From contig JACRBA010000207.1 in the NCBI GenBank assembly GCA_016213265.1, positions 1-64,000 of the forward strand: a stretch of DNA of 64,000 nt. Direction: 5' to 3'. The notes below the pieces were generated by a model. That model was not told the DNA's origin and did no database searches. It saw only the letters and a list, made by a program, of their open reading frames with translations. This DNA comes from Burkholderiales bacterium (lineage in GTDB: Bacteria; Pseudomonadota; Gammaproteobacteria; Burkholderiales; Burkholderiaceae_C). Positions 46,223-53,877 of this stretch are shown in pieces (position 1 is the stretch's first letter; each line of letters opens with the position of its first letter). The position numbers and the translations under genes are program-made.

Positions 46223-46951
46223 ATGCTCACCTCGACCACCCCGCCCCTGCGCCACCGGGCGCGTTCGCTCAGCCGCGTTGAACTCGAGGGGATCGCCTGG
46301 TTGGCGTTGCTGGAGCCGGGGGACCGCGAGCGGGCCGCTGAGAGCCTGATGGTGGCCCACGCCGAGCCGGGTGAGTTGATCTGCCGCATCGGCCGGCCCG
46401 CCACCTTCTGGTTCGGCGTCATCGACGGGCTGCTGAAGATGAGCAACGAGCCCGGGGCCGGTGCGCCCATCACCTTCACCGGCGTGCCGCCCGGCGCCTG
46501 GTTCGGCGAGGGCACCCTGCTCAAGCGCGAGCCCTACCGCTACAACATCGAGACGCTGCGCAAGAGCCGCGTGGCGGGCCTGCCCATCGAGACCTTCCAC
46601 GATCTGCTGGCGCGCAGCATCCCCTTCAACCGTTTCGTGCTCAACCAGCTCAACGAGCGCCTGGGCCAGTTCATCGCTGCGCGCGAGACCGACCGCCTGG
46701 GCGACCCCGACACGCGCGTCGCACGCAACCTGGCGGCGCTGTTCCACCCCGTGCTCTACCCGGGCGTCGGCCAGCTCCTGCGCATCACCCAGCAGGAGAT
46801 GGCCTACCTCGTGGGCCTGTCGCGCCAGCGTGTGAACCAGGCGCTGCGCACGCTGCAGGCGGCCGGCCTCATCGCCATCGAGTACGGTGGCCTGCGGGTG
46901 CTGGATCTGGACGGGTTGCGGCGGTATGCGCCCACCGTGGCGGCGGGCTGA
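46223..46951 (+). CDS. Crp/Fnr family transcriptional regulator
   Basis: This encodes 242 residues. The cyclic-nucleotide-like effector domain (about 25-140) has AEPGELICRIGRPATFWFGVIDGLLKM and GVPPGAWFGEGTLLKRE, seen as CRIGRPATFWFG and PGAWFGEGTLLK. The C-terminal winged helix-turn-helix (about 165-235) has RITQQEMAYLVGLSRQRVNQAL with the recognition helix SRQRVNQAL. No Fnr-type cysteine cluster is present. It is divergent from the LIV/CoA-ligase operon and is the likely local regulator. The ligand may be the acid or its CoA ester. Confidence 0.9.
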   Translation: MLTSTTPPLRHRARSLSRVELEGIAWLALLEPGDRERAAESLMVAHAEPGELICRIGRPATFWFGVIDGLLKMSNEPGAGAPITFTGVPPGAWFGEGTLLKREPYRYNIETLRKSRVAGLPIETFHDLLARSIPFNRFVLNQLNERLGQFIAARETDRLGDPDTRVARNLAALFHPVLYPGVGQLLRITQQEMAYLVGLSRQRVNQALRTLQAAGLIAIEYGGLRVLDLDGLRRYAPTVAAG

Positions 46952-47075
46952 CGCCACCCGAACGTTCAGCGAGCGAACGCGACATCTGCACGCACTGGCG
47001 GGCCGCGGGCCCTACACAGCCCGGGGGAGCGCCCCCTACATTGCCGGTTCCAATTCGTTACACCCGAGGGACCCC

Positions 47076-47915
47076 ATGCAGCTTCGCCCCGCCCTGGCCC
47101 TGGCCGCCCTGGCCGCCACCGTCTCCCTGCCCAGCCACGCCGCCCTGGAAACCATGGTGGCCTACGACGCCTTCGTCTCCGTGGATGGCGACATCGACCG
47201 AAACCTCTGGGGCCCGACCTACGGGCCGGTGGAGCAGAAGCGCTACATCAACGACGCGGGCCAGCTGGAGCTCGGCCAGCGTGTGCTGGCCAAGAACACC
47301 ACCAGCACCGGGCTGACGGCGGCCTCGTACGGACTGGGCTTCTACGACCCGGCCAAGGTGAAGGAGATCGCCGCGACGGTGGCCGTGCTGGGCATCGGTA
47401 CCGAGCCCTGCGCGGCGAACACCGACACGGGCGTCTCCATGGTCCGCCTGGCCGGCAGCTTCTTCAACAGCGGCGGCAAGACCAGCGGCAGCCAGGTCAA
47501 CGACGTCATTGCCCAGGTCCGCTTCGAGCGCGGTGCGGCGAGCACGGCACCCGAGGGCTACACGAACATCGTGGCCCGGGTCGACAAGTGCACCGCGGCC
47601 GACTGCTCCACCACCACGCAGCTGTTCCGTCAGCAGCTCGGCACCAGCGTGGCGCCGGCCACGGCGGTTCGCCTGTACCTGCGCTGGGACCAGGCCGCCA
47701 AGACCTTCCACTTCCGCCGCGGGACCGATCCGTACGTGACCCACACCTACACCATGGCCGACACGGTGACGCCCAGCCAGCCCTTCAAGGCCCTGCAGGT
47801 GCGCAGCATGGTGGAGAACTGCGCCACGGCCGGCGCGGTGCGCAGCGGCTGGGCCGCCGCCACCTTCGACACCGTCTACGTGAACGCCAGCGCCGACCGC
47901 GCGCCCACCCCCTGA
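47076..47915 (+). CDS. Secreted protein of unknown function
   Basis: This encodes 279 residues from the ATG at 47076 with GAGGGACC upstream. The signal peptide is LRPALALAALAATVSLPSHA. The rest is beta-rich with LETMVAYDAFVSVDGDIDRN, LYLRWDQAAKTFHFRRGTD and a C-terminal AATFDTVYVNA; four or more cysteines (CAAN, KCTAADCS, NCATAG) may form disulfides. The layout resembles a concanavalin-like lectin fold, but I cannot assign a family. It is monocistronic between the Crp gene and a convergent gene. Confidence 0.7.
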   Translation: MQLRPALALAALAATVSLPSHAALETMVAYDAFVSVDGDIDRNLWGPTYGPVEQKRYINDAGQLELGQRVLAKNTTSTGLTAASYGLGFYDPAKVKEIAATVAVLGIGTEPCAANTDTGVSMVRLAGSFFNSGGKTSGSQVNDVIAQVRFERGAASTAPEGYTNIVARVDKCTAADCSTTTQLFRQQLGTSVAPATAVRLYLRWDQAAKTFHFRRGTDPYVTHTYTMADTVTPSQPFKALQVRSMVENCATAGAVRSGWAAATFDTVYVNASADRAPTP

Positions 47916-47922
47916 GGCGGTG

Positions 47923-47953
47923 TGGCTGGCCGGCCGCTCAGTGCGGCCAGCCA
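47923..47953. terminator. Hairpin between convergent genes at 47.9 kb
   Basis: TGGCTGGCCG (47923-47932) and CGGCCAGCCA (47944-47953) form a perfect ten-pair stem with an 11-base loop. It overlaps the last codons of the leftward gene. There is no T-run; probable bidirectional terminator. Confidence 0.5.
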
Positions 47954-48987
47954 GCCGCCAGGGCGGCGGTGACCGCCGCCGCGCTGCCGCCGGCCAGGCC
48001 CTGGTGGTGCTGGCCGGCCCACAGCGGCGTGAAGCCGCTGTCACCGCGCGCCTCGGCCCAGTTGCGCAGGGGCGCCATGGCACCGGTGGCCAGGGGAAAC
48101 GCCGGTGCCAGGGGGCTCATCGGGCCCCACTCGCGCATCGCCCGGTTGACGATGCCCCGCGCCGGGCGGCCGGTGAACACGTTCGTCAGGGCCGTGGGCC
48201 CCCCCGCCCGCAGGGCGGCACGGTGCAGGGGCGTGGTGAGCGCCTCGTCGCACAGCAGGTACGCCGTGCCGGCCTGCACACCGGCCACGCCCAGGGCGTG
48301 TGCGGCCCGCACCGTGGCCGCGTCCACCACGCCTCCGGCTGCGATCACCGGCACGCGCACCGCGCGCACGACGTGCGGCCACAGCGCCAGGCTGCCCATC
48401 TGCGTCGTGACGTCATCGCCGAGGAACATGCCGCGGTGGCCCCCGGCCTCCAGGCCCTGGGCGATCACCGCGTCGGCCCCGTGGGCCTCGAGCCAGCGCG
48501 CCTCTTCCACCGTGGTGGCCGAGGACAGCACCTTCGCGCCCCACGCCTTCACGCGCGCCAGCAGCGCCGGCTCCGGCAGGCCGAAGTGGAAGGTCACCAC
48601 CGCCGGCCGGAACGGCTCCACCACGTCGGCCACCGCGTGGCTGAAGGGCGCCCGGCCGGGGCCGGCTGGCAGGGCGGACGGGTCGATGCCCGCCTGCGCG
48701 TAGGCGGGGCCGAGCGCCGCGCGCCAGCGCGCCATCGCCGCGTCGTCCGGGGCGGGGTCACGGTGACAGAAGAAGTTGACGTTGAAGGGCGCGTCGGTGG
48801 CCTGTCGCAAGGCCTGCAGTTCGTCGCGCAGCTGCTGCGGCGTGAGCATGGCTGCGGGCAGCGCACCCAGGCCGCCTGCGCGGCACACGGCGGCGGCCAG
48901 CGCGTGGCCCTGCACGCCCGCCATGGGCGCCTGCAGCACCGGGTGGGTGATGCCGAGCCAGCGGGCGAGGTCCATGGTGTGCGCCAC
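47938..48987 (-). CDS. Nitronate monooxygenase family flavoprotein
   Basis: This encodes 349 residues. It is an FMN TIM barrel of the NPD/2-nitropropane dioxygenase family that oxidises alkyl nitronates: LGITHPVLQAPMAGVQGHAL at the N-terminus, NVNFFCHRDPAPDD, VTFHFGLPEP, the phosphate loop VIAQGLEAGGHRGMF, and VPVIAAGGVVDAATV with GVAGVQAGTAYLLCDEA. An internal start at 48975 (MDLARW) is as likely. The stop of the POT gene is 13 bp upstream, so they probably share a transcript. Confidence 0.9.
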   Translation of the reverse strand: MAHTMDLARWLGITHPVLQAPMAGVQGHALAAAVCRAGGLGALPAAMLTPQQLRDELQALRQATDAPFNVNFFCHRDPAPDDAAMARWRAALGPAYAQAGIDPSALPAGPGRAPFSHAVADVVEPFRPAVVTFHFGLPEPALLARVKAWGAKVLSSATTVEEARWLEAHGADAVIAQGLEAGGHRGMFLGDDVTTQMGSLALWPHVVRAVRVPVIAAGGVVDAATVRAAHALGVAGVQAGTAYLLCDEALTTPLHRAALRAGGPTALTNVFTGRPARGIVNRAMREWGPMSPLAPAFPLATGAMAPLRNWAEARGDSGFTPLWAGQHHQGLAGGSAAAVTAALAAGWPH

Positions 48988-48999
48988 CGAAGGAGGTGC

Positions 49000-50448
49000 T
49001 CAGTCGGCGCGGCGCAGCTGGCGCGCCAGCCAGGGGCTGGCCAGCAGCAGCAGCGCGCCGGCGCCGAGCGACGAACCGAGCAGGAACGCGAACAGCGGAA
49101 TGCCGCTGCCGGCGAGCAGGCCTTCCAGCGCGCCGGCCAGGTAGTTGGCCACGCCGATGGCCGCCATCCACAGGCCCATCAGCAGGCCGGCCAGGCGCGC
49201 GGGCGCGGCGGCGGACACCAGCGACAGGCCCACCGGCGACAGCATCAGCTCACCGATGGTGTGCAGCAGGTACACCGCCGCGAGCCACTGCGGCCCCACC
49301 GTGCCCTGCACCTCGGCCCGCTGCTGGGCCATCACCATCACCACGAAGCCCAGGCCCAGCACCACCATGCCCCAGCCCTGTTTGGCGGGGTCGGACAGCG
49401 CGAAGCGCGAGCGGTCCAGCGCCGTCCAGCCGGCCGAGAACAGCGGGGCGAGCAGGATGATGGCCAGCGGGTTGATGGCCTGGAACCACGAGGCCGGGAT
49501 CTCCTGGCCGAACGCGTGTCGGTCGGTCTGCGTGTCGGCGAACAAGGTCATCGACCCGCCGGCCTGCTCGAAGCCCATCCAGAAGAAGATGATGAAGAAG
49601 GCCACGATGCCGATGGCCACGAGCCGCCCGCGCTCCGCGGCGGTGAGCGGCGCCGCGCCGGCCGGTGGCCGGGCCACGGCCGCCACCGCGGCAGCCAGCC
49701 CCGCCAGGCCCAGCACGGCCTGCCCCGCGGCCGGCAGCGCCTGCCAGCCGGCGCGTACCCACGGCCACACGGCCAGCACCACCCCCACCCCCGCCACCGC
49801 CGCCACGCACAGCGCGGCCATCAGCCGCGCGTCGGCCAGGCCGCCCAGCGGCGGCTGGCCGGGCCGCAGGCCGGCGTCACCGAGGCGATGCTGGCCACGC
49901 CACAGCACGACCGAGCCGATGGCCATGCCCACGCCCGCGCTGGCGAAGCCGTAGTGCCAGCCCAGGCGCTCGCCCAGGGTGCCGGCCACCAGCGGTGCGA
50001 GAAAGGCGCCCAGGTTCACGCCCATGTAGAAGATGGTGTAGCCGCCGGCTCGGCGCGGGTCGCCCGGCGCGTAGAGCATGCCCACCATCGATGTGCTGTT
50101 GGGCTTGAAGAAGCCGTTGCCCACGATCAGCAGGCCCAGCGCCAGGTGCAGCAGCGGCTCGAAGGCCATGGCGAAGTGCCCCAGCATCATGATGAGCGCG
50201 CCGGCCACGGCCGCGCGGCGCGCGCCGAGCCAACGGTCGGCCAGGGTGCCGCCGATCAGCGGCGTCACGTACACCAGGCCGGTGTACAGGCCGTACAGCG
50301 CGAGCGCATCGGAGCGCGGCATGCCGAGGGCATTGACGAGGTAGAGCACCAGCAGGGCACGCATGCCGTAGTAGCTGAAGCGTTCCCACATCTCGGTGAA
50401 GAAGATCACCCGCAGGCCGGGCGGGTGGCGAGGCATCGTGTCGGTCAT
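49000..50448 (-). CDS. POT/PTR family proton-dependent oligopeptide transporter
   Basis: This encodes 482 residues with about 12-14 membrane segments. The POT signature is clear: FFTEMWERFSYYGMRALLVL near the N-terminus, GGTLADRWLGARRAA, NGFFKPNSTSMVGMLY, and FYMGVNLGAFLAPLV. Such MFS proteins import di- and tripeptides with protons. The charged ExxER-type motif (EMWERF) for proton coupling is kept. It overlaps the nucleotidase gene upstream by four bases. Confidence 0.95.
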   Translation of the reverse strand: MTDTMPRHPPGLRVIFFTEMWERFSYYGMRALLVLYLVNALGMPRSDALALYGLYTGLVYVTPLIGGTLADRWLGARRAAVAGALIMMLGHFAMAFEPLLHLALGLLIVGNGFFKPNSTSMVGMLYAPGDPRRAGGYTIFYMGVNLGAFLAPLVAGTLGERLGWHYGFASAGVGMAIGSVVLWRGQHRLGDAGLRPGQPPLGGLADARLMAALCVAAVAGVGVVLAVWPWVRAGWQALPAAGQAVLGLAGLAAAVAAVARPPAGAAPLTAAERGRLVAIGIVAFFIIFFWMGFEQAGGSMTLFADTQTDRHAFGQEIPASWFQAINPLAIILLAPLFSAGWTALDRSRFALSDPAKQGWGMVVLGLGFVVMVMAQQRAEVQGTVGPQWLAAVYLLHTIGELMLSPVGLSLVSAAAPARLAGLLMGLWMAAIGVANYLAGALEGLLAGSGIPLFAFLLGSSLGAGALLLLASPWLARQLRRAD

Positions 50449-51359
50449 GAAGCAGCAGGGTTGCGCACCCCGGCGGCCACCCAGCCGGCCGGTACGTGCG
50501 GGGCGGCATTGTCGATGTGGCCGGTCTGGTCGTCGAAGAAGAAATCGGGCTCGAACTCGCGCAGGAAGGGCCCCTTGGGCAAGCCGCCGAGGAAGATGGC
50601 CTCGTCCACCTCGATCTGCCAGTCCATCAGCGTGCGGATGGCGCGCTCGTGCGCCGGCGCGCTGCGCGCGGTGACGAGCGCGGTGCGGATGCGCACGCCG
50701 TCGCCCGCGTCGTCGCTGCGCTGCAGGCGGTGCAGGGCCTCGAGCAGCGGCTTGAACGGTCCGGGCGGCAGCGGCGTGGCGGCGCGGCTCACCTCGTGGC
50801 GCTGGAAGGCGTCCAGCCCCTGGTCCTGGAAGATGCGCTCGGCCTCGTCGGAGAACAGCACCGCGTCGCCGTCGAAGGCGATGCGCAGCTCGTCCGGATG
50901 GGCCTCGGAGGCGCGGGCCGAATGCGGGTACACCTGCGCGGCGGGCACGCCGGCATCGAGCGCCTGGCGCACGTCCGGCAGGTGGGCCGAGAGGAACAGC
51001 GTGGCGCCCAGCGGCCTGAGGTAGCGCCAGGGCGAGGCGCCGCGCGTGAACGCGCCGCGCTCGATGGCCAGGCCGTAGTGCTTGGCCGAGCGGAACACGC
51101 GCAGCCCCGAGGCCGGGTCGTTGCGCGAGAGGATGACCACCTCCACGCGCGGCGCATCGGGCCGGGTGTTGAAGGCCAGCAGCTTGCGCGCGAGCGAGAA
51201 CGCCACCCCGGGCTGCGCGGGCAGATCCAGGCGCTGCAGTTGCAGCTGCATGTAGGCGCGGTCGTCGCCCGCCTCGAACAGGCGGTTCTCCTCCTCGAAG
51301 TCGAACAGGGCACGCGAGGACAAGGCGACGACCAGACGACCGTCGAGGGTGGCGGGCAT
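50445..51359 (-). CDS. Cytosolic 5'-nucleotidase (NT5C1-like, 5-nucleotidase family)
   Basis: This encodes 304 residues. It matches the family of cytosolic IMP/AMP 5'-nucleotidases seen in animals and bacteria: LVVALSSRALFDFEEENRLF, VEVVILSRNDPASGLRVF with HYGLAIERGAFTRG, HPDELRIAFDGDAVLFSDEAE and FFFDDQTGHID near the C-terminus. The FDGDAVLFSDEAE segment carries the HAD-type catalytic aspartates. Its stop overlaps the POT start (ATGA). Biological role in bacteria is uncertain. Confidence 0.88.
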   Translation of the reverse strand: MPATLDGRLVVALSSRALFDFEEENRLFEAGDDRAYMQLQLQRLDLPAQPGVAFSLARKLLAFNTRPDAPRVEVVILSRNDPASGLRVFRSAKHYGLAIERGAFTRGASPWRYLRPLGATLFLSAHLPDVRQALDAGVPAAQVYPHSARASEAHPDELRIAFDGDAVLFSDEAERIFQDQGLDAFQRHEVSRAATPLPPGPFKPLLEALHRLQRSDDAGDGVRIRTALVTARSAPAHERAIRTLMDWQIEVDEAIFLGGLPKGPFLREFEPDFFFDDQTGHIDNAAPHVPAGWVAAGVRNPAAS

Positions 51360-51411
51360 CGAGCCATGTTATCCCGCCAGACCCGCGCGGCGGCCTCCGC
51401 GCCGCGCCTGG

Positions 51412-52407
51412 CTAGTGCATGAAGCCGATGCTGGCTTTCTTGCCGGTGGGGGCGGGCAGGTCGTCGGGGGTGACCTGCTCGCGGCCGGCGAGGCGGGCGT
51501 TGCCGAAGCCGGTCATCCAGGCGCGGCGCATCTCGCGCGGGGGCATCTCTGCCAGCCGGGCGAGGGTGTCCTCGGCCGGCGCCGGCGCGAAGTGACGGCC
51601 CCAGTCGTGCTCGCCCCGGATGCCCTGGTACAGGCGCAGGGCGATGGCGCGTGCCGCGTCGGCATCGGGCATGTCGATCTCGAACACGTTGCAGCGGTTG
51701 AGGATGGGGTCGGGAATGCTCCGCTCGTCGTTGGCCGTGGCCACCCAGATGACCTGGCTGGCGTCGATGGGCACCTCGGCGAACTCGTCGGTGAAGGTGC
51801 CGGCCGTGTCGTGCTCCAGCAGGCTGTACAGCGAGCCCAGGGGGTCGTAGGCATGCTCGCCGCGCGCCTTGTCGATCTCGTCGACCACCATCACGGGGTT
51901 TGCGTAGGGGCCGTCGATCAGGGTCTCGAACACCTTGCCCGGCCGCGCGCCCTTCCACTGGCTGGACGCGCCGGACAGCACCCAGCCCGCCGTCAGCGAG
52001 CTCATGGACACGAAGCCCATGCCGGTGCCCAGCAGGCGCGCCACCTCGCGCGCGAAGTGCGTCTTGCCCACGCCGGGCGGGCCCAGCAGCAGCATGGGCG
52101 TGAGCTCCAGCGCGTCCTGGCTGTCCTGGCACAGGGCCAGCTGGCGCTTGAGGTCGTCGAGCACCTCGTGGAAGTTGGGCAGCTCGTCGTAGAGGTGGTC
52201 CATGGCCGGCAGGCCGCCGGGCTTGACCTGGAAGCGCTCAGGGCCGCGCTCGAGCATGCGCTCGTAGGTGGACCGCAGCGACTCGTGCTCGCGCGGCGGG
52301 AGCTTGTGCAGCCGCTTCTCGACGTCCTCCGTGCGGAAGAGGCTGCGCAGGCGCGCGATCGGCAACACGCCACCGAGGGCGGGCAGGCGTTGGGCGGATG
52401 TGGACAT
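51412..52407 (-). CDS. AAA family ATPase, Lon-like without protease domain
   Basis: This encodes 331 residues. GGAGG precedes the ATG at 52407 by five bases; an upstream in-frame ATG at 52425 is less likely. The single AAA module has Walker A LLGPPGVGKTHFAREVA, Walker B NPVMVVDEIDKA and sensor ATANDERSIPDPILNR, with a Lon-type N-terminal helical region (HESLRSTYERMLERGPERFQ). No Lon Ser-Lys protease domain follows, and the C-terminus is only 100 residues (MPPREMRRAWMTGFGNARLA). It may be a chaperone-like unfoldase. The family name is secure; substrate is not. Confidence 0.88.
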   Translation of the reverse strand: MSTSAQRLPALGGVLPIARLRSLFRTEDVEKRLHKLPPREHESLRSTYERMLERGPERFQVKPGGLPAMDHLYDELPNFHEVLDDLKRQLALCQDSQDALELTPMLLLGPPGVGKTHFAREVARLLGTGMGFVSMSSLTAGWVLSGASSQWKGARPGKVFETLIDGPYANPVMVVDEIDKARGEHAYDPLGSLYSLLEHDTAGTFTDEFAEVPIDASQVIWVATANDERSIPDPILNRCNVFEIDMPDADAARAIALRLYQGIRGEHDWGRHFAPAPAEDTLARLAEMPPREMRRAWMTGFGNARLAGREQVTPDDLPAPTGKKASIGFMH

Positions 52408-52827
52408 GCGAACCTCCGTCGACATCGGACACCGGCGCGGGCACCGTCGGAAAGAAAGATACCGCAAGCCGGCCGACGCTTCATTCAAGCAAGTCCGTTG
52501 CCTGCCCGAACGCCCGAACAGGCCGGCGTGCCGCCGGCTGTTCGTGCGGCCCGCGTTCCGGGTCGGTGCAAGCGGTAACCAACGGTGGGGGCCGCGGCGC
52601 CGAGCGGCCCGTGCGAAAGCCGCGTGCGACGGGGCGCAGGGCGGCGGCCCCGTGAATTTGTTGGCGATGGGTTGGCGTGCCCGCACCGGGCCGGGTGTTT
52701 CGAATGCACACACATCGAGCCACGCCGGTCACGCTCGCACCGATGCGGCAGGGGGGCGCCGCCGTTACATTTCCACCGCGCCATCGCGGGCATTGCCGGC
52801 GGGGCTGTCTGCCGTACCCCCCCGCCC
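52408..52827. other. Gene-free gap with a long hairpin, between AAA ATPase and apbE
   Basis: This 420-bp gap separates divergent genes. It contains an inverted repeat at 52515-52528 and 52532-52544 (CGAACAGGCCGGCG against CGCCGGCTGTTCG, one bulge, three-base loop). No reliable -35/-10 pair or regulator site was found. A frame open from 52585 into apbE lacks family similarity and a ribosome site. Nothing else is seen. Confidence 0.6.
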
Positions 52828-53829
52828 ATGCTGTCCGCCCTGTCCGCTCTGCGTTCCCGCCTGTCTGCCCGTGCCCTGCCGGGGCTGGCCCACGCGTCCG
52901 CCGTGCCCGCCGCGTCCGGCGGTTGGCATCGCCGCGAGGAGGCCATCATGGGCACGGCCGTGTCGGTCGAGCTCTGGGCCGAGGACGCCCGGCGCGCAGC
53001 GGCGGCCATGGACGCGGTGATGGCGGAGATGCACCGCATCGACCGCACCATGAGCCCGCACCGGGCCGACTCCGAGCTGTCGCGCATCAACCGCGAGGCG
53101 GGCGAACGCCCGGTGCCCCTGTCGGCCGAGATGGCCGAGCTGGTGGCGCGGGCGATCGAGTTCTCGCGCTGGTCCGACGGCGCGTTCGACATCAGCTACG
53201 CCAGCGCGGGCCAGCTGTACGACTACCGCGCCGGCGTGGCGCCCGATGAGGCTGCGCTCGCCGGCGCGCGCGCCGCCATCGGCTGGCAGCACCTCTGGCT
53301 GGACCGCCGGGCAGGCACCTTGCGCTTCGGCCTGGCCGGCATGCGCATCGACCTGGGCGGCTTCGCCAAGGGGCACGCCGTGGACCGCTGCATCGCCCTG
53401 CTGCGCCAGCGCGGCATCGCCCACGCCATCGTCAGTGCGGGCGGCGACAGCCATGTGCTGGGCGACCGTCGTGGGCGGCCCTGGATGGTGGCGGTGCGCG
53501 ACCCCCGCCGCGCCGGTGAATCGGTGGCGGTGCTGCCGCTGCAGGATGCGGCGGTGTCCACCTCGGGCGACTACGAGCGCTATTTCGAGCGCGGCGGCGT
53601 GCGCCACCACCACCTGCTCGACCCCCGCACCGGCCGCTCGCCCGACGGCGTGCGCAGCGTCACCATCGTGGCCGACGACGGCCTGACCGCCGAGGCGCTG
53701 TCCAAGACGGTGTTCGTGCTGGGCCCCGAGCGCGGCCTGGCGCTCGTCAATGGCCTGCCCGGGGTGGACGCCGTGATCGTCGACGCCGCCGGCCACCTGC
53801 ATCACTCCGCCGGCCTGCTGCCGCGCTGA
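52828..53829 (+). CDS. apbE: FAD:protein FMN transferase ApbE
   Basis: This encodes 333 residues from MLSALSALRSRLSARALPGL. ApbE attaches FMN to a threonine of exported redox proteins. Conserved are AIMGTAVSVELWAEDARRA, the helical MHRIDRTMSPHRADSELSRI, DGAFDISYASAG, GMRIDLGGFAKGHAVDR, VSAGGDSHVLGDR and HHHLLDPRTGRSP with TIVADDGLTAEALSKTVFVL. A signal sequence is plausible but weak in the first 30 residues. It opens the envelope redox cluster; no protein of the cluster has a canonical DGxSGAT flavinylation site. Confidence 0.95.
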   Translation: MLSALSALRSRLSARALPGLAHASAVPAASGGWHRREEAIMGTAVSVELWAEDARRAAAAMDAVMAEMHRIDRTMSPHRADSELSRINREAGERPVPLSAEMAELVARAIEFSRWSDGAFDISYASAGQLYDYRAGVAPDEAALAGARAAIGWQHLWLDRRAGTLRFGLAGMRIDLGGFAKGHAVDRCIALLRQRGIAHAIVSAGGDSHVLGDRRGRPWMVAVRDPRRAGESVAVLPLQDAAVSTSGDYERYFERGGVRHHHLLDPRTGRSPDGVRSVTIVADDGLTAEALSKTVFVLGPERGLALVNGLPGVDAVIVDAAGHLHHSAGLLPR

Positions 53830-53877
53830 ACCGCGGCCCCCACCTGACCGACCGCCCCGAGAAGCGAAAGGACTCCC

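Noticed and set aside
47920-51024. A 1034-codon open frame on the plus strand
   Set aside because: It opposes nitronate monooxygenase, the POT transporter and the nucleotidase, and its Gly/His/Arg/Gln-rich product has no family features.
52585-52827. N-terminal extension of ApbE
   Set aside because: The frame is open but has no ribosome site, has Cys/His/Arg-rich low-complexity sequence, and the family starts near MLSALSALRSR.
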